Source: Tyto alba (taxonomy: Eukaryota > Chordata > Aves > Strigiformes > Tytonidae). Taken from it: DNA of 64,000 nt. The position numbers and the translations under genes were made by a program. Below the pieces are notes generated by a model, which was given only the letters and a program-made list of their open reading frames with translations, ran no database searches and was not told the DNA's origin. Below, piece after piece: positions 57,567 to 64,000 of the stretch (positions within the stretch are counted from its first letter, which is position 1; every line of letters starts with the position of its first letter). The DNA lies in assembly GCF_018691265.1 (NCBI RefSeq), contig NW_024881282.1, forward strand, positions 52,087,122 through 52,151,121, in the 5' to 3' direction.

Positions 57567-60500
57567 AAAGTCATTATCAGTGTTCATTCTCCTGTTTACT
57601 GATTCTGCATCACCAGTTAGAAGCAACCTTCTTTGCTAACTGTTGAAATGTTTTAAAGAGAACATGCGAAGGAAGAAACAAGTAAACAGCAGCTGACAAT
57701 TTTGATACTGAAGTGTATTTCACATGGAATTTTGTCCTCTTCTTTCTTTGGAAGTACCACAGGAATCGAGGAAGACAGACATAAAGACACAATCTTGATC
57801 TTTTTTTGTGTCTTATTAAATTTCTTGTTATCAGTGAATATCACCACCGAGAAGATTCTGTTACTGTGCAGGAAAGGCTGCAGAGAATATTTTAATAGTT
57901 TTATTGTCCTCTTTACATACCGGCATCCCACAGACATCTAGGGAGTTCTGCAGCCTCACTAAAGTTAATTTTTTTTTTTTTCTCCCAAAATAACATAATT
58001 TCTTTATTCCCTGAAATATAGTCAAAGATAGAAATATAATGATGGCAGTTTAAAAATAACTGTCAGTGGAACTTACTCATAATTATTTTTTTTTACCAGT
58101 GGGATGAAACTGAATTTTTAATGCCACCATTTTGTGGGGTGCTAATTGAATGTTGTGTAACTGAATACGAATGTTTCGTTATTAGCAGACAGTATTTTGA
58201 ACATTGTGAAGTATTGCCACGACATGTCTTCCCAGTAATTATCTTTCCTAAGAAGGCAGGCACTACATAAAGTGCTTATTTTTGTTTAGTGAGCCACACT
58301 GTGTAGTGCAGTACTTCCCTCCTGAAGGAGTTTGTCAGTGAATGTACAGTGAGACGTGATCTCTCTATCCCACAATCTAAAGTGAATTAAAACCAACACA
58401 TTTACATTTAACAAACAAGATGAAGAACAACATATCATTGACTGGAGCATGTGTTTAACTGAGCCAGATCTGAGACGATTCCTCATGTTTCAAGCTTTTT
58501 GTTTCTATGGATATCAGTTAGCAAGGTACAGAAGTGATGCCAACTTTTCTACAGTTGCCTGTGATGGAGACCAGGTGTTCCACAGTCCAATGTTTGTCAT
58601 TTTAGCTGCTTCTACAGCAGGACAAGAGTTTTGAGAACAATTTTTTCAGGCAAACGAAGAGCGATAACTGGTACTTTTTTTTTGGGGGGGGTGCGAGGGG
58701 GGGGGAGGCAGTTAATAATGGCTAACATTGTGCCAAATCTTTTAGTAATGGTCTGTGAGATAAATGTGTTCTGCATAGGCAGGAAGGAGGAAGGTGCATT
58801 GGGCCCTTGAGGTAGTGGTTCAGAGCAATGGTGTTTGCTAACGGGAGGCCTTATTGAAAGTTGTTATTAAAATACAAGTAACACACTTGTGGACTATTTG
58901 GATTGTATTACTGTGTTCTGTTTGGATTATCATCTCTGTGGACCAGGTACTGTGTGCTGTGTACTGTAGTTGCAAAGAGGAGCTTCCCTTGCCGCTTCTG
59001 TCTTTCACCATCATTGCCAGCTCCTGGTCACTAAAGGTCAGCAGTGAGCTGGTGATCACAGGTCTCTCCTCTCGCCTGAGAAGTTTTTTTTCTGACCTCT
59101 GAGTAAAGCCAGGATAGTTCCAACAAGTGGGATGCATCAAGCTCCCTGCTATACTCTGCATTCTCAAAATCACTGTAAAGCATTGATAACTGGCAGGATT
59201 TTGTACTCACTTGTACCCATGCTTCTCATGACAGGATTGGGGCCTGAGTCTGAGAGGCTGTTGTGGAATGAACACACCATTTTACTACTCTGGCAAAAAA
59301 ATTATTTCACTGGCATTTTCAGTGAAGTTTTTAGGTTATTTTTGTGTTAAGAGTGGATTATTTACACAACAGCTGGGTAGAAAGTAAAGCAGCAGTCACA
59401 CAGAAAATACTCTGGGGAGTGAAATTCACTGCCTGGTAAATGGATGCAACTCTGCCGGATTCTGAAGATTAATTTACTTGTGCCAGCAAATTTACTGAAC
59501 CCTGGTAGCTGTTAGTGGAGGAAGTTTCTTAGTCCAAGGTCTCTTCTGAAAAGTCAGAGAAAACTCTTGCCCAGAAATATGTTGTCTCCATCACATGTAT
59601 CTGCCAGTTTTGTTCTTTCGTATTTTTACATTTTCTGGTGGTTTTGTAAATATCACAATGTTTTTGAATACAGTGAGAAGATTTGAGCCTGAGCCTCTTC
59701 AAAATACCTGATGTATTTGGTGAAACTTTCAATTTTGTGAGGAATACAGCTGTAAATTACTTGACCTTTTTTTGGTAATACTAACCTTTCCCAAACCAAA
59801 CAAGCAGTATATAAGATGTAGGCTTTAAGTCAACTGTGTTGTAAAAGGTTCTACATACGTCATGATTTGGCAGGACTGAGGAAATGTCTCCTCTCTTACA
59901 GAAATGTATTCTGAAATTATAATTTGTAGTGCTTTTAACTTCACCTCTTACTAGGACTGTTTGCAAAATGTGCAGGAGCCAGATAAACTAGCAGGATTTG
60001 CATGTCAAAAGTGAAGCAGTTGATGAAATGCTTTCAGCTGGGGTGTGGGTGGCTGTATGGAGAGGGGAGAGAAAGAGTGAAATAGGTAATGTGTAAGGAT
60101 AATTCAGTAGCTTTATACTTGCAGCTAGTGAGTCAATAACTTACTTAATTCAGGAACATTATTAGTAGCAAAAAAAATCGCAGACACCCACATCACACCT
60201 CAAGCACCAAGTGCTAAAACACGGCTGGTGTTTTTTGTGTGTTTATATTTGCTTATTGAACACACACATCTTGTAACTTAAGCTTCATGTTACCTTGATT
60301 TGAATATTATAAGGCTTTAGTATTCCCAAGCTTTCCTGTCATTACTAATGCTGACAGAAATAATGCACCAACTCAGACTTTTCTTACAGTCTCTCTTATT
60401 TTCTGTGTCCTGAAGTTATTGACCCTAAAGTTTTTTACATTTTCTAGCTGCCTGAGGTATCGCTTTCATGTGTCCACAGATTCAGGCATGCATGGGTACC

Positions 60501-63500
60501 TGTGTGGTTTTTTTTTTTAAAGTACTATATGTATTTTTTTTATATCATCATTCTTCTTGGATACATTTTAGATGTGTCCACTGCTATTTGTTTAAATATT
60601 TAGTGTGAGCTGATTCTTGCTTTTCAGAACACTTTAATATGAAAAGACTCTTAATTTTCAGATCACTCTTGCCCTCTGTCATTAGATAGGAATTTTTCAA
60701 ACCAAATTAAAAGAAGAAGGTTCAGCTGCTGGCTCTATATTATATTTTCTGTTTTTGTCAAATATCAGGGTAGTAGGTAAGTAGTGTCTGAAGCTATATT
60801 CCTATACATATGTTTCTTTTTTGTAAAGTAATTGAAGTAATTTTAAAAAACACAACCTCTGAGAATTTTATGATGACCTCCTGGGGTAGGTGGCTTAAAT
60901 ATAGGAAACATCCTTGTAGTTGAGTTATGGAGTTTCAGGTCATCTGAAAAAGTTGGCTTAATACTTTTCTGTCTCAGTTTATACATCAAGCTAGCTTTGA
61001 TATTTCTTTCCTCTTTCATCACTCCTTGTTTTTTTTTCTGATCTTACCAGGGTTGGCATTGTTTTTTTCTGACCTTTTTTTTTTTTGGAACTAGGCATAT
61101 TGAATTTATTTCTTTAACTGCAAAGAAAAAAATTTGCATAAAAAGAAAAAAATAGCATGATAGGCCTGTTCACTGAAACTGGAAAACTCTTTGGTGTTTA
61201 GGCTGATACTATGAAGAAAAGTATTGAGAAGTAGCCTTTAATTGACTTGTTTCAAATGTTATTATTTCCTTAGTGCTAACTGCCTGTAATAATTACATGA
61301 AGTGTCTTTTTCTAATTTGTATGGTTTTGTCTTCAATTATTAAAATGAAAATTCGGTATGTTTATGTGGAACTTCTAAATGTCCTAATGGGCAAATTCTG
61401 GATTTTATGCAGTTATATGATTTTTCTGGGAAGTTTATACTGAATTGTAGATTATTCTTACACAATTAGGTTACTCAGGCTTGTTGGTACACACGTTTAA
61501 GGGTTTGGAAGCTTAAAGGTAAGCATTTTCAAGCTATTTAAAAATCTGCCTTCTGTGGTGTGCTGTAGTAATAAAGTAAAATACATGGTGAGCACAAGTG
61601 AGGGTTTGTTCTTGGAACTGATCTGCAGTCATTGCTTGTGACAGTATTCTTTAAGTAGAATTTTTTTTACCCTATTGTAATGAATCTGGGTGTTCAAGTT
61701 CAAAATACATAAATTATCTTATTTGTATGCAGATTCCATTTGATAATCAAATGTTAATAATTCTACCTCAATTGATAGCAAACTAAGAGGATTAAAAGAA
61801 AAACAAAAACTTGTAATGAATTGATAATATGTCAGAGATCTATTTATCAGCATAATTTGCATGTGAAGGCCTTGAACTAGCCAACTGTCCTGTACGGAGT
61901 CCCTAATCCAGCAAAACATTTTTAAATATACATGTTTTTTTGGATCTGATCATGACACTTTTTAAGCTGTTAGGCTCTAACTATATGGATGGATAATGCA
62001 CATGGACCCAGTTCATTTGATGCTGATCTTAAAAAGATCTCCAAGTTAAGACCGCTGAAACCTTTGCTGCTTAAGTGTATGGATACTTGAGAGTGAATAA
62101 TCATTTTGAAGTCAATGTCCTTAAATTTAGACTTATAATTTATATGCCTAAGTGGATCAAAGGATAATTCTAAAAAGGAAACCTTATTTTCTTTAATTAA
62201 AGATCATTCCTGTGATATGTACTACTATCTGTTTTGTGGGGGAAAGAGAAAGCCACTAAAAGGGATTTGAAACACCCTAAATTTTCTCCTTCTCCACTTA
62301 TTAAAAGCCTTTTTTTCCAGAGAACATGTAAAGTATGTTTTCCTTTGGTGGTATTTGTTTGCCTATTCCTCACAATCTTTGATGGAAGAGAAGTTAAATG
62401 TGTTTAACTGCAAGGTGCTTTATGTTATTTTCTTTTTTTTTTTTTTTCTGATGGGAAATCATCTTTTAATTTCCACTCATTGAAAAATGTCACATCATGA
62501 ATGAAAGTAATTTGCAAAAAATGTATACTTTGGAGCCAGCAGTTTTATCACCAAAAGTGACACATACCATTTACCTGAACAGGTCCGAGATTCCAGTGTG
62601 TTTTCAGAGTTGCTTGATTTCTTATCACAAAAATGCTGTTACATGTCATAGCAGGAGGAATAATCTTTGTCAGAGTGAAGACATTGAGCGTTATTTTTTT
62701 TTCCAAATTTATCTTTCATGTCGATCCTAAAAAGCACAAGCTTTTTCCCACTGCATATTTAAATATAATAGTCCTAGAAGCAGAAGTCATCACTGTACAA
62801 AATAAGGTAGCCTCTTGGTTGAATTCAATGAGAATTTTCTGTTGAATTTGTTGAAAGTAGGATTTCAGCTCTTTATCTGTGCTGTCGTTATTTAGGACAG
62901 CTGCAATTTTGGCTTTGTTCTTCTGGAACCTGGAGTACTGTGTTGGATGAAATGAGAGGATCACCTGGTGAGAAAGAAGAATTTAAAGACTGTAGGGCTG
63001 TTACTGTGAATTGGCATTGAAAGGTGTTTGGAGGAAAAATAGCAGCCATGATATTTTTCTGCTTTGTACCTTAATTCACAGGCAGTTTAAAATACATGTA
63101 CTTTTGAATAATCCTTACTACTTTGATTTTGTATTCCAGTTGCTTTATTTTTGTGAACTTCTAACGTATTGTCTGTGCTCTGAATATGCTTTGCCCCCAG
63201 CAGGTGTTACTGAAATCTAAGTAATAATAAAAATATTAAAATTTCTGAAGAAAGTCATAAAATGCTCCCAGACAAATCTTAATGTTTTCTACTTTGTCCG
63301 GCAGAAAAGAGAACTTTGAGTTCATTAGTGTGTTTCATCTTCAGCAGTAGTTAATAAACCTTAGCCTTCTTTACAGTGAGGTTGATACTACTTTGGGAAA
63401 AAAAATTGGGACAGAGGTGTGACTGGTGCAAGATCACAGTAGATGTCTGCTTTGCAGTTCAGACTCTCTCATGTCTGGTTCTTCAGTCAGTAGAACACTG

Positions 63501-63594
63501 TTGTCTAGTCTGTAGTCCTTCCTGTGTGCAGGAATTGTACAAGATTTCTCTTTGATAGTTGATTAGAAAATAGAGCTAGAAGAAAGAAAGGCAC

Positions 63595-63612
63595 TTTTTT
63601 TTTTTTTTTTTT
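63595..63612. repeat. Poly-T run (18)
   Basis: Uninterrupted T18 followed by CTGGGGG. Confidence 0.9.
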
Positions 63613-64000
63613 CTGGGGGAAAAAGCTGCACTTGTGTGAATAAAATGCATAGGAAGGATTACAAATCCTTTTGCTTATCCTTAGAAGCAGGAGGCCATTG
63701 TCAAATGGAAACTCCATTTCTATGTTGCCATACATGGGGTAAGCGGAATAACATAAAAAAAAAAAAAGATGAATAAACCCAATAGTCTTCTGTAATATCA
63801 TACTGCTATGAATCTCTTCTAGTGCTCTATAGCTTTCCAGTCAGTTAAAAAAAAAAAATTCTCTGTTAACAGGAAACAGTCATGAATTTGTATCTAAACA
63901 GACTTCAGTGTTGAAATGGTAAGGAACATTTGTGTATAAGTCATTAAACAGGATGAATATTTACTTGTGTGTGCTAGTTTCCTAGTCTACTGGTGCATCT

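Larger units (their letters stand above)
50330..64000 (+). other. GRIP1: GRIP1 intron 1 (partial)
   Basis: Begins with the donor GTGAGC and runs past the window end. The first 600 bp are in the CpG island (with CA-rich 50578-50592, a T run at 50633-50648 and G15 at 51027-51041); the rest is AT-rich. It holds homopolymer runs, A/C- and T/G-rich tracts, one possible alternative exon (52579-52804) and a small CpG-rich patch (57160-57245). I see no PDZ-coding exon, RNA gene or intact mobile element. The longest frame, 141 codons on the minus strand (52041-52466), has no recognisable domain. Confidence 0.85.

Noticed and set aside
50330..64000. A second GRIP1 coding exon or the a-type N-terminus
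   Set aside because: Looked for the PDZ1-proximal residues and the MIAVSFKCRC-type start on the plus strand and found none.
1..64000. CRISPR arrays, tRNA, rRNA, snRNA or operon structure
   Set aside because: No regularly spaced repeats, no recognisable tRNA A/B boxes or known RNA sequences; the DNA is vertebrate.

Overview
The window looks like vertebrate nuclear DNA, most likely from a bird. It has spliced genes with GT-AG introns, two large CpG islands, an AT-rich interior, CR1 LINE 3' ends (the dominant avian retrotransposon) and one solo LTR of avian ERV type. There are no bacterial operons, CRISPR arrays or phage modules. Almost all open frames are chance frames in AT-rich DNA or GC-rich shadows of the two CpG islands.

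Left edge (1-5450, minus strand): the 5' end of CAND1, the cullin-NEDD8 exchange factor. Coding exon 1 is at 4497-4564 and exon 2 at 374-517, joined by a 3,979-bp intron. The rest of the gene lies beyond base 1. The first exon sits in a CpG island whose promoter carries two oppositely oriented ZNF143/THAP11-type ACTACNNNTCCCRNCRTGCA sites flanking an inverted CCAAT box.

Middle (5450-49500): about 44 kb of intergenic DNA with no protein gene I can support. It holds a solo LTR with a perfect 5-bp target duplication (13374-13965), a CR1 3' end lying against an older CR1 relic (23180-24225), a larger CR1 fragment with decayed reverse transcriptase (44345-45230), smaller CR1 relics, homopolymer and T/G- or A/C-rich tracts, a purine-rich tract, an AP-1 motif cluster, a hairpin and some unexplained GC-rich blocks.

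Right part (49500-64000, plus strand): the CpG-island promoter, 5' leader and first coding exon of GRIP1 (50275-50329). This is the short N-terminus with Cys-11 that is palmitoylated in the GRIP1b isoform. The start of a long first intron runs to the window end. CAND1 and GRIP1 lie head to head, the neighbourhood known from other vertebrates. They do not share a biochemical pathway: CAND1 recycles cullin ubiquitin ligases, whereas GRIP1 is a multi-PDZ scaffold for AMPA receptors and ephrin/Fras1 complexes.

I found no convincing new biological system. The observations most worth checking are the paired promoter motif at CAND1, the poly-Pro/poly-Gln uORF 11 bases before the GRIP1 start, matching polypyrimidine tracts in both leaders, and a possible alternative GRIP1 exon at 52579 whose splice phase fits the first exon.
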